A DNA stretch of 64,000 nucleotides from an uncultured Coriobacteriaceae bacterium (GTDB lineage Bacteria; Actinomycetota; Coriobacteriia; Coriobacteriales; Atopobiaceae): NCBI GenBank assembly GCA_902777325.1, contig CACYTH010000015.1:62001-126000 (forward strand), read 5' to 3'. Below the pieces are notes generated by a model. The model was not told the origin of the DNA. It made no database searches and saw only the letters and a list, made by a program, of their open reading frames with translations. How positions within the stretch are numbered: the first letter of the stretch is position 1; each line of letters begins with the position of its first letter. Positions 43,764 through 52,615 of the stretch are shown piece by piece. The position numbers and the translations under genes were made by a program.

Positions 43764-46283
43764 TTAGTACAGCTTGGCCCCCGCGGGGATGGCGTCGTCC
43801 ACCATCAGCAGGTTGAGGCCCTCCTTGCCGTCCTCGGTGTGGATAGCCGACAGCAGCATGCCGCAGCTATCGATGCCCATCATCTTGCGCGGCGGCAGGT
43901 TGACAATGGCCACCAGGCTCTTGCCGTTGAGCTCCTCGGCGCTGTAGTACTCCTTGATGCCGGACAGGATGATGCGGTCGGTACCGGTACCGTCATCCAG
44001 CACAAACTTGAGCAGCTTCTTGCTCTTGGGAACCTCGGTGCACTCCTTGACCTTGACCACGCGGAAGTCCGACTTGCTGAAGGTGCCAAAGTCAACCTGA
44101 TCGGCAAAGAGCGGCTCGATGTAGATGCCCTCCTGCGGAATCTCGGGCTCGGGCGCGGCCTCCTCGGCGGGCTGCGCGTAGATGTCGCCCACCGGGGCGA
44201 TGGCCTTCATGGCCTCGAGCACGCTATCAAGCAGCTCGTCGAGCTCGATGCCCAGCAGCTCGGCGCCCTTGGTGATGATGTCGCGGTTGCAGCCGGCGGC
44301 AAACTTCTTGTTCTTGAACTTCTTCTTGAGGCTCTTGAGCTCCATGTCGGCCACGCTCTTGCTCGGGCGCATCTTGGCCACGGCCTGGATCAGGCCAGAG
44401 AGCTCGTCCACGGCGTAGAGCCACTTCTCCATCACGTGCTCGGGCTGGGGCAGCTCGGGGTTCTGGTCGCAGTTGTGCGTCTGGATGCTGTGCGCCAACG
44501 CGGGGTTGGCGCCAGCCTCGGCCAGCAGCTCGGCGGTCTTGACGGTATGCTGCACCTCGTCGGGCCACTTCTCCCAGTCGAGGTCGTGCAGCAGGCCCAC
44601 CTGGCCCCAGAACTCCACGTTGTCGGCGTCGAGCTTCTCGGCGTAGTGGCGCATGAGGCCCTCGAGGGTCTCGCCGTGGGCCACGTGGAACCAGTCGTCG
44701 TTGTACTTGACCAGCAGGTCGTGCGCCTGCTCGCGCGTGAGGCCCGTCTCCAGCTTGCCGCTGGTGGGCGTGTGCACGTTGCGGCGCTCCGGCTTCATGT
44801 GCGGGAAGAGCAGCACGTCGCGGATGGAGGCGCTGTTGGTAAAGAGCATGATCATGCGGTCGATGCCCCAGCCAATGCCGCCCGCGGGAGGCATGCCGTA
44901 CTCGAGTGCGCGCACGTAGTCGTAGTCGTACTCCATGGCCTCGTCGTCGCCGGCGGCCTTGGCCTCGACCTGCGCCTGGAAGCGGCCCTCCTGGTCGACG
45001 GGATCGTTGAGCTCGGAGAATGCGTTGGCGTACTCGTGGCCGGCGACAACCATCTCAAAGCGGTCGGTCAGGCGCGGGTCGTCGTCCTTGCGCTTGGCGA
45101 GCGGGCTCACCTCGACGGGATAGTCGCAGACAAACGTGGGGTTGATGATGTCGCCCTCGCACAGCTCGTCGTAGATCGTAAAGATCAGGCGGCCGATGCC
45201 CCAGCTCTTGTCGTACTCCAGGCCCAGGCGGTCGAGGATCTCGCGCGCGTGCTCGACCGGGGTCTCCATGTCGATATGCTCGCCGACCTTCTCGGACACC
45301 AGCTCGGCCATGGGGGCAGAGCGGAACGGCAGCGACATGTCGATGACCTGTCCCTGGTACTCAAACTGCTCGGGCAGACCCACGGCCTCGCGGCACGCGG
45401 TGAAGAGGCCCTCGGAGAGGCGCTTCATGCCCTCGAGGTCGGAGTAGGCGCAGTAGGCCTCCATGCTCGTGAACTCGGGGTTGTGCGTGAGGTCCATGCC
45501 CTCGTTGCGGAACTGGCGCCCCAGCTCGAAGACGCGCTCCATGCCGCCGACGATGCAGCGCTTGAGGTGCAGCTCGGTGGCAATACGCAGGTAGCAGTCC
45601 TGGTCGAGCGCGTTGAAGTGCGTGGTGAAGGGCCTGGCGTTGGCGCCGCCGAGCGTCTCCTGCAGGATGGGGGTCTCAACCTCCAGGAAGCCCTGACCCT
45701 CCATGTAGCGGCGCATGCCCGAGATGAGCTTGGAGCGCTTGACGAAGGTCTCCTTGACCTCGGGGTTCATGATGAGGTCCACGTAGCGCTGGCGGTAGCG
45801 GACCTCCTTGTCCGTGAGGCCATGGAACTTCTCCGGCAGCGGGCGGCAGGACTTGGAGAGCAGCGTGAGCGAGTTGGGCGCGAGCGAGAGCTGGCCGCGG
45901 CGGGTGCGCATGATGGTGCCCGTGGCGCCCAGGATGTCGCCCAGGTCGAGCTGGCCGAGCAGAGCCCAGTCGGCCTCGGACAGGTTGTTGATGCGGCAGA
46001 AGAGCTGGATCTGGCCGGTGCAGTCCTCGAGCACCACGAAGGCCACCTTGCCCTGGTTGCGCAGGGCCCTGATGCGGCCGGCGATGGAGTAGGAGTCCTC
46101 GGTGTCCTGCCCGGACTCGAGGGAGGCGTAGCGCTCCTCGAGCTCGGCGGCATGGGCCGTGACCTCGCTCTTTATAGGATAGGGATTGATGCCGGCATCA
46201 ATCAGCGCCTGGCGGCGGGCGCGGCGGGTGGTGCGCTCGTCAACGTGTGCGGCGGGCGCCTGCTCGGGGGTCTGGCTAGACAT
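43764..46283 (-). CDS. lysS: Lysyl-tRNA synthetase fused to HD-hydrolase and Trbp111-type tRNA-binding domains
   Basis: A single uninterrupted 839-residue frame encodes three modules. Residues 1-514 are a class II LysRS: OB-fold anticodon-binding domain, motif 2 ([14 protein letters not shown]), motif 3 ([14 protein letters not shown]). Residues 515-695 match the HD-superfamily predicted hydrolases of COG2316, with [35 protein letters not shown] and MRPSKSVAD. Residues 730-839 are an EMAPII/Trbp111-like OB-fold ([29 protein letters not shown]), the type normally found at the C-terminus of MetRS. Normal LysRS is about 500 residues. AAGGAG precedes the ATG. It follows greA, probably in one operon. 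Confidence 0.95.
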   Translation of the reverse strand: MSSQTPEQAPAAHVDERTTRRARRQALIDAGINPYPIKSEVTAHAAELEERYASLESGQDTEDSYSIAGRIRALRNQGKVAFVVLEDCTGQIQLFCRINNLSEADWALLGQLDLGDILGATGTIMRTRRGQLSLAPNSLTLLSKSCRPLPEKFHGLTDKEVRYRQRYVDLIMNPEVKETFVKRSKLISGMRRYMEGQGFLEVETPILQETLGGANARPFTTHFNALDQDCYLRIATELHLKRCIVGGMERVFELGRQFRNEGMDLTHNPEFTSMEAYCAYSDLEGMKRLSEGLFTACREAVGLPEQFEYQGQVIDMSLPFRSAPMAELVSEKVGEHIDMETPVEHAREILDRLGLEYDKSWGIGRLIFTIYDELCEGDIINPTFVCDYPVEVSPLAKRKDDDPRLTDRFEMVVAGHEYANAFSELNDPVDQEGRFQAQVEAKAAGDDEAMEYDYDYVRALEYGMPPAGGIGWGIDRMIMLFTNSASIRDVLLFPHMKPERRNVHTPTSGKLETGLTREQAHDLLVKYNDDWFHVAHGETLEGLMRHYAEKLDADNVEFWGQVGLLHDLDWEKWPDEVQHTVKTAELLAEAGANPALAHSIQTHNCDQNPELPQPEHVMEKWLYAVDELSGLIQAVAKMRPSKSVADMELKSLKKKFKNKKFAAGCNRDIITKGAELLGIELDELLDSVLEAMKAIAPVGDIYAQPAEEAAPEPEIPQEGIYIEPLFADQVDFGTFSKSDFRVVKVKECTEVPKSKKLLKFVLDDGTGTDRIILSGIKEYYSAEELNGKSLVAIVNLPPRKMMGIDSCGMLLSAIHTEDGKEGLNLLMVDDAIPAGAKLY

Positions 46284-46305
46284 GCTTGCTGCTCCTTGAA
46301 TACGA

Positions 46306-46342
46306 GTGGAACACTAGAGGGTTGACCCCCCTAGTGTTCCAC
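46306..46342. repeat. Inverted repeat between greA and lysS
   Basis: Perfect 12-bp arms GTGGAACACTAG (46306-46317) and CTAGTGTTCCAC (46331-46342), extended inwards by AGGG/CCCC, lie 23 bp upstream of the lysS start in its leader. Confidence 0.7.
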
Positions 46343-46345
46343 GGG

Positions 46346-46366
46346 ACAAAAGGGGTTTTACCCCTT
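46346..46366 (-). terminator. Small terminator-like hairpin after greA
   Basis: AAGGGG/CCCCTT (46361-46366 with 46350-46355), loop of 5, followed by TTGTCC on the minus strand. The U run is poor, so read-through into lysS is likely. Confidence 0.45.
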
Positions 46367-46387
46367 AAAGTTCCGGACGATGGTCGG

Positions 46388-46855
46388 TTAGACCTCGATG
46401 TTGGTGATGGTGTACTCGCACACCTTGCCACTGGGGATGGTGAACGAGACCTTGTCGCCCACCACGTGGCCGATCATGGCGCGGCCTGCGGGGCTCTCGT
46501 TGGAGATGAGGTGATGCAGCGAGTCGGTCTGGGTGGTACCGACGATCTGGAAGGTCAGCTTGCGACCGTTTGCGTCCTCGATCTCAACCTTGCTGCCGAT
46601 GGAGACGGTCTTGTCGTCGCCGTCGGCAATGCGGGCCACGGCAAGGATCTGCTCGATGTCGTTGATGCGCGACTCGTTGCGGGCCTGATCCTCGCGGGCG
46701 GCGTCGTACTCGGCGTTCTCGGAGAGGTCGCCGAAGCCACGGGCCTCCTTGAGGCGCTCGATAATCTCGTCGCGGCGAGCGCCCTTGCGCTCCTCGAGCT
46801 CCTGCTCGAGCCTCTCGCGACCTTCGCGGGTAAGAATGATCTCGTTCGTATCCAT
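46388..46855 (-). CDS. greA: Transcript cleavage factor GreA
   Basis: The 155-residue protein rescues backtracked RNA polymerase. The N-terminal antiparallel coiled coil (EIILTREGRERLEQELEE, GDLSENAEYDAAREDQ) carries the catalytic acidic tip DLSENAEYDAA. The C-terminal FKBP-like domain includes SNESPAGRAMIGHVVGD. It is in the classical greA-lysS order, 43 bp downstream of tatA. Confidence 0.96.
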   Translation of the reverse strand: MDTNEIILTREGRERLEQELEERKGARRDEIIERLKEARGFGDLSENAEYDAAREDQARNESRINDIEQILAVARIADGDDKTVSIGSKVEIEDANGRKLTFQIVGTTQTDSLHHLISNESPAGRAMIGHVVGDKVSFTIPSGKVCEYTITNIEV

Positions 46856-46898
46856 GCTGAGCTTTCTCTACGTTAATGACCGGGGTTGCGTGAAGCGA

Positions 46899-47219
46899 CT
46901 AGGCGAGCTTCTCGCCGCACTTGCTGCAGAAGGCGGCGTCGGCAGCGTTCTTGGCGCCGCAGTGCGTGCAGAACTTCACGTCGCCCTCGTCCTCGACAGC
47001 CTCGGCGACCGGAGCGGCCTCGGCAACGGGCTCGTCCTTGGCCTCCTCGGCGATGGCCTTCTCTGCCTTAGGCTCGTCGTCGCCCTCCATGCCCTCGCGG
47101 ACGTTCTTGACCGTCTGGCCAAGGCTCTTGCCGAGCTTGGGAAGGTTCTTGGGTCCAAAGATCAGCAGGGCGATGCCAAGAATCAGCATAAGCTCAAGAG
47201 GTCCCATACCAGCAATCAT
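46899..47219 (-). CDS. tatA: Twin-arginine translocase TatA with C-terminal zinc ribbon
   Basis: The 106-residue protein has the TatA transmembrane helix (about residues 6-21) and the conserved FGPKNLPKLGKSLGQ amphipathic-helix motif, followed by an acidic Ala/Glu linker. It then ends with FCTHCGAKNAADAAFCSKCG (two CxxC pairs, about residues 83-102), a double zinc ribbon not found in standard TatA. The ATG at 47219 is used, with TGGAGGA just upstream; a TTG four codons earlier overlaps the ribosome-binding site. No tatC is in the window. Confidence 0.9.
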   Translation of the reverse strand: MIAGMGPLELMLILGIALLIFGPKNLPKLGKSLGQTVKNVREGMEGDDEPKAEKAIAEEAKDEPVAEAAPVAEAVEDEGDVKFCTHCGAKNAADAAFCSKCGEKLA

Positions 47220-47265
47220 GCTATCCTCCAAAAGTCGCTATTGCGCCATTTAATGTAGACTTTTT

Positions 47266-47294
47266 AGTGTACAGGTGAGTATAGCCGAGTACAA
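47266..47294 (-). promoter_or_regulatory. Promoter of tatA-greA-lysS
   Basis: TTGTAC (47289-47294), 17-bp spacer, TACACT (47266-47271) on the minus strand, about 45 bp upstream of the tatA start. Confidence 0.5.
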
Positions 47295-47394
47295 CTTTCT
47301 TGCGACTCACCCAACAGAACTATGCCCTATTCTTCTTGCATTCCCCAGAAAAAACCGCACTTTGATTTTGCGGCTGCACAGAACTGGACGACCC

Positions 47395-48216
47395 ATGCGC
47401 GGCTTTCTCATATTTATGCTGGTCCTTACGGTGGTGGAGGTCATCTTTTACCTGGCGCTGCCTGCGCTGCTGCGCCTGCGCGACATAGACGCAAAGCGCG
47501 TGGGGCCCTTTGGCCTGCGGCTCGTCTTTGAGACGGAGGACGAGGACGGGACGCCCGTGCGGCTGGTCAACGTCAACGGGACCTTTCAGTCGGCCACGTA
47601 CCTTAGCGACGAGCTCTGGAGCGAGCTAGTGTGCGTGTACCACCGCCAGATGGTGGAGGTCATAAACGCGATGGGCGACGCGAGGAGCGTGCTTGTGATT
47701 GGCGGGGGCGGGTACTCACTGCCCAAGTACCTGGTGACGCACACCAAGCGCATGCGGGTGTGCGTGGTGGAGATCGACCCCGCCATGACGGAGCTGGCGC
47801 GCGAGCGCTTCTTTTTGGACCGGGCGGAGAGTGCGGCCGACGGACGGCTGGAGCTGGTCTCCGGCGACGGGTTTGCGTGGCTCGAGAGCTGTGAGCAGCG
47901 CTTTGACGTCATTGTGAACGATGCCTTTTCCGCAGGTAAACCGCTCAAGAAGCTGGCGACGGAGGACGGAGCGCGCCTCATTGCCAACCACCTCACCGAG
48001 CGCGGCGTCTATCTGGCCAACATCCGCTGCCCGCTGGAGGGGCCGCGCGCGGGCGTGGTGCCCGTGGTCAAGGCTGCCTTTGGGACCGCGTTTGCCCACG
48101 TGCGCATGATTGCCGAGAACCCCGAGGAGCCACGCCGGCTGGGCAACAACGTGCTTGTCGCGACCAACCGCGCACTGGGCGATGAGCTGGGGCGGGTTTT
48201 CGCAGATAGAGCATAA
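47395..48216 (+). CDS. Membrane-anchored spermidine-synthase-like methyltransferase-fold protein
   Basis: The 273-residue protein has one N-terminal membrane helix (FLIFMLVLTVVEVIFYLALP), then a Rossmann fold of the SpeE type. The motif SVLVIGGGGYSLPKYLV is the nucleotide/SAM-binding loop, VCVVEIDPAMTELAR the acidic strand-2 end, and FDVIVNDAFS the catalytic-loop region. SpeE-like proteins may transfer aminopropyl groups or have lost that activity; the true substrate is unknown. The start at 47395 is chosen because the upstream extension is not protein-like; there is no strong ribosome-binding site. Confidence 0.75.
   Translation: MRGFLIFMLVLTVVEVIFYLALPALLRLRDIDAKRVGPFGLRLVFETEDEDGTPVRLVNVNGTFQSATYLSDELWSELVCVYHRQMVEVINAMGDARSVLVIGGGGYSLPKYLVTHTKRMRVCVVEIDPAMTELARERFFLDRAESAADGRLELVSGDGFAWLESCEQRFDVIVNDAFSAGKPLKKLATEDGARLIANHLTERGVYLANIRCPLEGPRAGVVPVVKAAFGTAFAHVRMIAENPEEPRRLGNNVLVATNRALGDELGRVFADRA
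48211..48216 (+). promoter_or_regulatory. Possible -10 element (CATAAT) upstream of the zinc-ribbon gene
   Basis: CATAATAG overlaps the 3' end of the preceding gene, about 37 bp before the start of the zinc-ribbon gene. The same octamer lies upstream of the genes at 19326 and 50684. Confidence 0.3.
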
Positions 48217-48251
48217 TAGAGGCACTGTCTACCTGCCTGATGGGAGCTGCC

Positions 48252-48428
48252 ATGGCCATCACCGAGATCAGCGACGCCGAGCTCGACGCCTACCTGTCGA
48301 TGCCCGACTGCCCGCAGTGCGGAAGCGACGACGTCGTGTGCACCGACTCCTACCCCGACGGCTTTGGCAACATCGTCAAGGTCTACTACTGCAACAAGTG
48401 CGGCCACTCCTGGGCCGAGGTGGAGTAG
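48252..48428 (+). CDS. Small zinc-ribbon protein
   Basis: The 58-residue protein has two zinc knuckles, CPQCGSDDVVC and YYCNKCGHSW, giving a rubredoxin/TFIIS-like zinc ribbon. The ATG at 48252 has GGGAG five bases upstream and is preferred to one at 48240. Function unknown; probably nucleic-acid or protein binding. It is followed 9 bp later by the YaiI/YqxD gene, so they are probably cotranscribed. Confidence 0.75.
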   Translation: MAITEISDAELDAYLSMPDCPQCGSDDVVCTDSYPDGFGNIVKVYYCNKCGHSWAEVE

Positions 48429-48437
48429 AGCCGCCCT

Positions 48438-48923
48438 ATGACCACGCTGTTTATCGATGCGGACGCCTGCCCGGTGACGCGCGAGGCGCTGGCCGAGGCT
48501 CGGCGCGCGGGTGTGGCATGCGTTATCGCAGGTAATGCCACCCAAAACCTGAGCCGCCACCTGCGCGCGAGCGACCCGACCACCCCACGCGACGGGTTTT
48601 GGGTACGCACGCTGCAGGTGGGCATTGGCGCCGACTCCGCGGACTTCGCCATTGTGGAGGAGCTCGAGCCCGACGACGTGGTGGTCACGCAGGACATCGG
48701 GCTGGCGTCGATGGTGCTGGGCCGCGGCGCGCGGGCCATCGGCGTGCGCGGACACGTGTACAGCCCACTGACCATCGACTCCATGATGTTCATCCGCCAC
48801 GAGGAGAAGAAGGTGCGGCGCGCGGGCGGACGGACGCGCGGGCCTGCCGCCTTTGAGGACGACGACCGCGAGCGCTTCTCGGCCAACCTCCGCCGGCTGC
48901 TCGCCGAGGCAAAGCAAGGCTAA
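48438..48923 (+). CDS. UPF0178 (YaiI/YqxD, DUF188) family protein
   Basis: The 161-residue protein has the family motifs LFIDADACPV, GADSADFAIVEEL, DVVVTQDIGLASMVL and FIRHEEKKVRRAGGRTRG. These conserved aspartates suggest a PIN-like nuclease fold, but the activity is not established. It is terminated by a hairpin at 48953. Confidence 0.9.
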   Translation: MTTLFIDADACPVTREALAEARRAGVACVIAGNATQNLSRHLRASDPTTPRDGFWVRTLQVGIGADSADFAIVEELEPDDVVVTQDIGLASMVLGRGARAIGVRGHVYSPLTIDSMMFIRHEEKKVRRAGGRTRGPAAFEDDDRERFSANLRRLLAEAKQG

Positions 48924-48940
48924 CGGTTCCTTTTGGTCGG
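48923..48940. repeat. Intergenic repeat, family R3, copy 1
   Basis: ACGGTTCCTTTTGGTCGG is identical to 50411-50428. Both copies continue with ...CAACGGCCA..., about 30 bp of similarity. Confidence 0.6.
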
Positions 48941-48952
48941 CCTCAACGGCCA

Positions 48953-48990
48953 GCGGGCCCAGGATTGCTCCTAGGCCCGCCTGCTTTTCG
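48953..48990 (+). terminator. Terminator of the zinc ribbon/UPF0178 genes
   Basis: GCGGGCC...GGCCCGC (48953-48959 with 48974-48980), with inner AGGA/TCCT pairing, is followed by CTGCTTTTCG on the plus strand. It may serve the convergent proA gene too. Confidence 0.7.
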
Positions 48991-49008
48991 TGAGATATGC
49001 AGCAAAAA

Positions 49009-50289
49009 CTAGGCCAGGTCGCGGAAGTGAAAGCTCGCCGCACCGCTGGCGTAGTCGGCAACAATCTGACCGGTGCCGTAGAGCTTGTACTTGTAGGTCA
49101 CCAGACCGTCCAGACCCACCGGGCCGCGCGCGTGCAGCTTGGAGGTGGAGATGCCCACCTCCGCGCCAAAGCCGTAGCGGAAGCCGTCGGCAAAGCGCGT
49201 GGAGCAGTTCTGGTACACGCCCGCGGAGTCGACCAGCTGCATGAAGCGCGCGGCCGTCTCGGCATTCTCGGTGATAATCGCATCGGTGTGGTGCGAACCG
49301 TGGCGGTTGATGTGCGCGATCGCCTCGTCCACGCCGTCCACCAGCTTGACGGAGATGGTCAGCGCGAGGTACTCGGTGTCCCAGTCCTCGTCGGACGCAG
49401 GCTCGCAGGCAATGAGCTCGCGCACCTCGTCGGTGCCGCGGACCTCGACGCCCTTGTCCTGCAGCGCCTGCACGATGGAGGGCACCAGCGCCTTGGCCGC
49501 GCGGTCAACAAGCAGGGTCTCGGTGGCGTTGCACACGGCCACGTACTGGGTCTTTGCGTCAACCACGCAGCTTACGGCCTTGACCGGATCGGCGTCGGCG
49601 TCCACGTAGGTATGGCAGATGCCGTCGGCATGGCCCATCACGGGGATGCGCGTGTTGTCCATGATGTAGCGCACAAAGGCGTTGGAGCCGCGCGGAATGA
49701 GCAGGTCGACGGACTCGTCGCAGGCCAGAAGCTCGGCGATCTCCTCGCGCGCCTCCACCTGGTGCAGGCAGCCCTCGGGCAGGCCCGCTTCCACGGCGGC
49801 GGCGTGGATCACGTCAAAGAGTGCCTTGTTGGTGCGCGCGGTCTCGCGGCCACCCTTAAGGATGGCGCAGTTTCCGCTCTTGAGACACAGGGTGGAGATC
49901 TGCACCAGGGCATCCGGGCGCGCCTCAAAGATCACGCCGATCACGCCGATGGGGCAGCTCACACGCTCTAGCAGCAGGCCGGCGTCCAGCTCGCGCTTGA
50001 GCAGGATGCGTCCCACGGGGTCTGGCAGGCCAATGAGCCCGTCGATACCGGCGGTGACGTCGGCCAGCTTGTGCTCGTCAAAGCGCAGGCGCTTGACAAT
50101 GGCCGGGGCCACGCCGTCACGCTCGGCCGCGGCGAGGTCCTCTGCGTTTGCGGCAAAGATCTCGCTGGAATGGGCGAGCAGCGCGTCCTTGATGCGGGCA
50201 AGGGCGTCGTTGCGGACGTCAACGGGCGTAGCTGCCATCACGGGGCTCTCGAGCTTCATCTGCGCGGCAACCTGGCTGATCTCACTCAT
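49009..50289 (-). CDS. proA: Glutamate-5-semialdehyde dehydrogenase (gamma-glutamyl phosphate reductase)
   Basis: The 426-residue aldehyde-dehydrogenase-fold enzyme makes the second step of proline biosynthesis. Landmarks include CPIGVIGVIFEARPDALVQI, LKGGRETARTN, LLIPRGSNAFVR and the catalytic Cys segment AVCNATETLLVD. The start at 50289 has GAGAGGAA upstream; a much longer open reading to 50535 is rejected. proB is not in the window. The gene is convergent with the UPF0178 gene and divergent from the YgiQ gene. Confidence 0.96.
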   Translation of the reverse strand: MSEISQVAAQMKLESPVMAATPVDVRNDALARIKDALLAHSSEIFAANAEDLAAAERDGVAPAIVKRLRFDEHKLADVTAGIDGLIGLPDPVGRILLKRELDAGLLLERVSCPIGVIGVIFEARPDALVQISTLCLKSGNCAILKGGRETARTNKALFDVIHAAAVEAGLPEGCLHQVEAREEIAELLACDESVDLLIPRGSNAFVRYIMDNTRIPVMGHADGICHTYVDADADPVKAVSCVVDAKTQYVAVCNATETLLVDRAAKALVPSIVQALQDKGVEVRGTDEVRELIACEPASDEDWDTEYLALTISVKLVDGVDEAIAHINRHGSHHTDAIITENAETAARFMQLVDSAGVYQNCSTRFADGFRYGFGAEVGISTSKLHARGPVGLDGLVTYKYKLYGTGQIVADYASGAASFHFRDLA

Positions 50290-50395
50290 GGAAGTTCCTC
50301 TCTTTGCGGGGTGGGGCCATCGTAGCATGAGAGCGCGACGCACCCGCAACGCTTGCGCAGTTGGCAACGCAATGGACTCCGAAGGGGGTGACAGC

Positions 50396-50430
50396 GACCG
50401 ACCATTGGGGACGGTTCCTTTTGGTCGGTC
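50396..50430. repeat. Intergenic repeat, family R3, copy 2 with inverted arms
   Basis: GACCGACC (50396-50403) and GGTCGGTC (50423-50430) flank a segment containing the R3 core. The 394-bp stretch 50290-50683 between divergent proA and the YgiQ gene has no gene; it holds this repeat, several GTCAC motifs near 50577-50650 and the CATAAT element. Confidence 0.55.
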
Positions 50431-50670
50431 CGCAACGGCCACCTGCCCCTTGCCACTTACTGACCATTGTTGCCAGCGAGGCGCTTGCGGCAGTCGTGGT
50501 TCAGACCGATTGCCAAAACGTCCGATTCCTGCCACTTTGGTGTCCAGCTGCTCACATGCGAGCCGCCCAGGTCGCTGTCACATGGGTCCCGTTGTGGCGG
50601 GCAACCGTGACAGATGTCACACCGTGTCACGCGTCCGCGCGTGCGTCACCGTCCCCCGCGGCCGACGTGT

Positions 50671-50676
50671 CATAAT
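50671..50676 (+). promoter_or_regulatory. Possible -10 element for a leaderless YgiQ transcript
   Basis: CATAAT ends 7 bp before the ATG at 50684, so transcription would begin at or near the start codon. No good -35 and no ribosome-binding site are visible. Confidence 0.35.
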
Positions 50677-50683
50677 AGACCCC

Positions 50684-52594
50684 ATGAAACCAAGCCAAAA
50701 GACATACGCCAACGGCCTTACAGGCACCGACGCCTTTCTCCCCACCACCGCCCGCGAGATGCGCCGGCGCGGCTGGGAGCAGGTGGACTTTGTCTACGTC
50801 TGCGGCGACGCGTACGTGGACCACCCCTCCTTTGGCTGCGCCATCATCACGCGCCTGCTGGAGGCCCACGGCTTCAAGGTGGGCATCATCGCGCAGCCCG
50901 ACTGGCGTGACCCCGCCAGCGTCTGCGTCTTTGGCGAGCCGCGCCTGGGCTTTATGGTGTCCGCCGGCAACATGGACTCCATGGTCAACCACTACACCGT
51001 GGCCAAGCACCGCAGGTCAAAGGACTTCTACTCCCCCGGCGGCAAGATGGGCCTGCGCCCCGACCACGCCTGTGTGGTCTACGGCAACCTCATCCGCCGC
51101 ACGTACAAGAAGACCCCCATCATCCTAGGTGGCATCGAGGCGTCGCTCAGGCGCATGGCACACTACGACTACTGGTCCGACAGCCTCAAGCGCAGCGTGC
51201 TTCTCGACGCCGGCGCAGACCTCATCAGCTATGGCATGGGCGAGCACTCCATCATTGAGATCGCCGAGGCGCTGGACTCCGGCCTCTCCGTGCAGGACCT
51301 GAGCTTCATCCCCGGCACGGTGTATCGCGCGCGCGGCTACGAGCAGTGTGACAAGCCCGTGATCCTGCCGACCTACGAGGAGATGCGCGCGGACAAGACC
51401 GCCTACGCCAAGAGCTTTGGCATGCAGTATCGCCAGCTCAACCCCTACCTCAGCCACGCGCTGGTGGAGGAGTACCCGCACGGGGTGTACGTGATCCAAA
51501 ACCCGCCGGCCACGCCGCTCACGACCGAGGAGTTTGACGCGGTCTACGAGCTGCCGTACGCGCGGGCGTATCACCCCAGCTACGAGGCCGCGGGCGGCAT
51601 TCCGGCCATCTCCGAGATCAAGTTCTCGCTCACCAGCAACCGCGGCTGCCTCGGCGAGTGCGCCTTCTGCGCGCTCAACTTCCACCAGGGGCGCATCATC
51701 CAGAGCCGCAGCGACGAGAGCCTGCTGGCCGAGGCCGAGGCCATGACGCACGACCCGGACTTCAAGGGCTACATCCACGACGTGGGCGGGCCCACTGCAA
51801 ACTTCCGCGTTCCCGCGTGCCAAAAGCAGCTGAGTCGCGGCGCATGCGTGGGCAGGCGGTGCCTCTCGCCCGAGCCATGCAAGAACCTGACGGTGACGCA
51901 CAAGGCCTACGTCAAGCTGCTGCGCAAGCTGCGCGCGCTGCCGGGCGTCAAGAAGGTCTTCGTGCGCAGCGGCATCCGCTTTGACTACGCGCTGCTCGAC
52001 AGCGACCACACCTTTATCCGCGAGCTGGCCGAGCACCACACCAGCGGGCAGCTGCGCCTGGCGCCCGAGCACGTGTCCGACGAGGTGCTGCGCGTGATGG
52101 GCAAGCCGTCAAACGATGTCTACCTGCGCTTTTGCAAGGAGTTCGAGCGCGAGTCGCGCAAGGCGGGCAAGGAGCAGTACGTGGTGCCCTACCTCATGAG
52201 CAGCCATCCCGGCTCCACTATGAAGGTTGCTGTGGAGCTGGCGGAGTTCTGCCGCGACCTGGGCTACATGCCCGAGCAGGTGAGCGACTTCTACCCCACC
52301 CCGTCGACCGTAAGCACCTGCATCTATTACACGGGGCTCGACCCGCGCACAATGAAGAAGGTCTACTGCCCCACCAACCCGCACGAGAAGGCCATGCAGC
52401 GCGCGCTGATCCAGTACCGCAACCCCAAGAATCGCGCGCTGGTGATGGAGGCGCTGCACAAGGCCGGTCGCGAGGACCTGATTGGCTACGGCCCCAAGTG
52501 CCTGGTGCGCCCGGAGAGCTCCGGCGGCAAGCAGCAGGGCGGCCGCGGTGGGCGTGGGGGCAAGCGGCGTCAGAACCGCAAGCCTCGCAGCTAG
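50684..52594 (+). CDS. YgiQ-family (UPF0313) radical SAM protein
   Basis: The 636-residue protein carries the radical-SAM CX3CX2C cluster site in GCLGECAFCALNFHQGR, preceded by an N-terminal cobalamin-binding-like region (about 1-110) and GGIEASLRRMAHYDYWS. The C-terminus has the family's HPGSTM and YPTPSTVSTCIYYTG motifs and ends in a Gly/Arg/Lys tail. The start at 50684 replaces a long upstream reading that overlaps proA. Substrate unknown. It is convergent with the GTPase gene, separated by a long inverted repeat. Confidence 0.93.
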   Translation: MKPSQKTYANGLTGTDAFLPTTAREMRRRGWEQVDFVYVCGDAYVDHPSFGCAIITRLLEAHGFKVGIIAQPDWRDPASVCVFGEPRLGFMVSAGNMDSMVNHYTVAKHRRSKDFYSPGGKMGLRPDHACVVYGNLIRRTYKKTPIILGGIEASLRRMAHYDYWSDSLKRSVLLDAGADLISYGMGEHSIIEIAEALDSGLSVQDLSFIPGTVYRARGYEQCDKPVILPTYEEMRADKTAYAKSFGMQYRQLNPYLSHALVEEYPHGVYVIQNPPATPLTTEEFDAVYELPYARAYHPSYEAAGGIPAISEIKFSLTSNRGCLGECAFCALNFHQGRIIQSRSDESLLAEAEAMTHDPDFKGYIHDVGGPTANFRVPACQKQLSRGACVGRRCLSPEPCKNLTVTHKAYVKLLRKLRALPGVKKVFVRSGIRFDYALLDSDHTFIRELAEHHTSGQLRLAPEHVSDEVLRVMGKPSNDVYLRFCKEFERESRKAGKEQYVVPYLMSSHPGSTMKVAVELAEFCRDLGYMPEQVSDFYPTPSTVSTCIYYTGLDPRTMKKVYCPTNPHEKAMQRALIQYRNPKNRALVMEALHKAGREDLIGYGPKCLVRPESSGGKQQGGRGGRGGKRRQNRKPRS

Positions 52595-52615
52595 CGGCCG
52601 CGGGCCGCAGGTGAT

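Noticed and set aside
43719..46325. 868-codon plus-strand frame across lysS
   Set aside because: Antisense shadow; the minus-strand frame has full LysRS motifs.
49682..50683. Long N-terminal extension of the YgiQ gene over proA
   Set aside because: The extension is antisense to proA and contains Ser/Arg-rich nonsense; YgiQ family homology begins at 50684.
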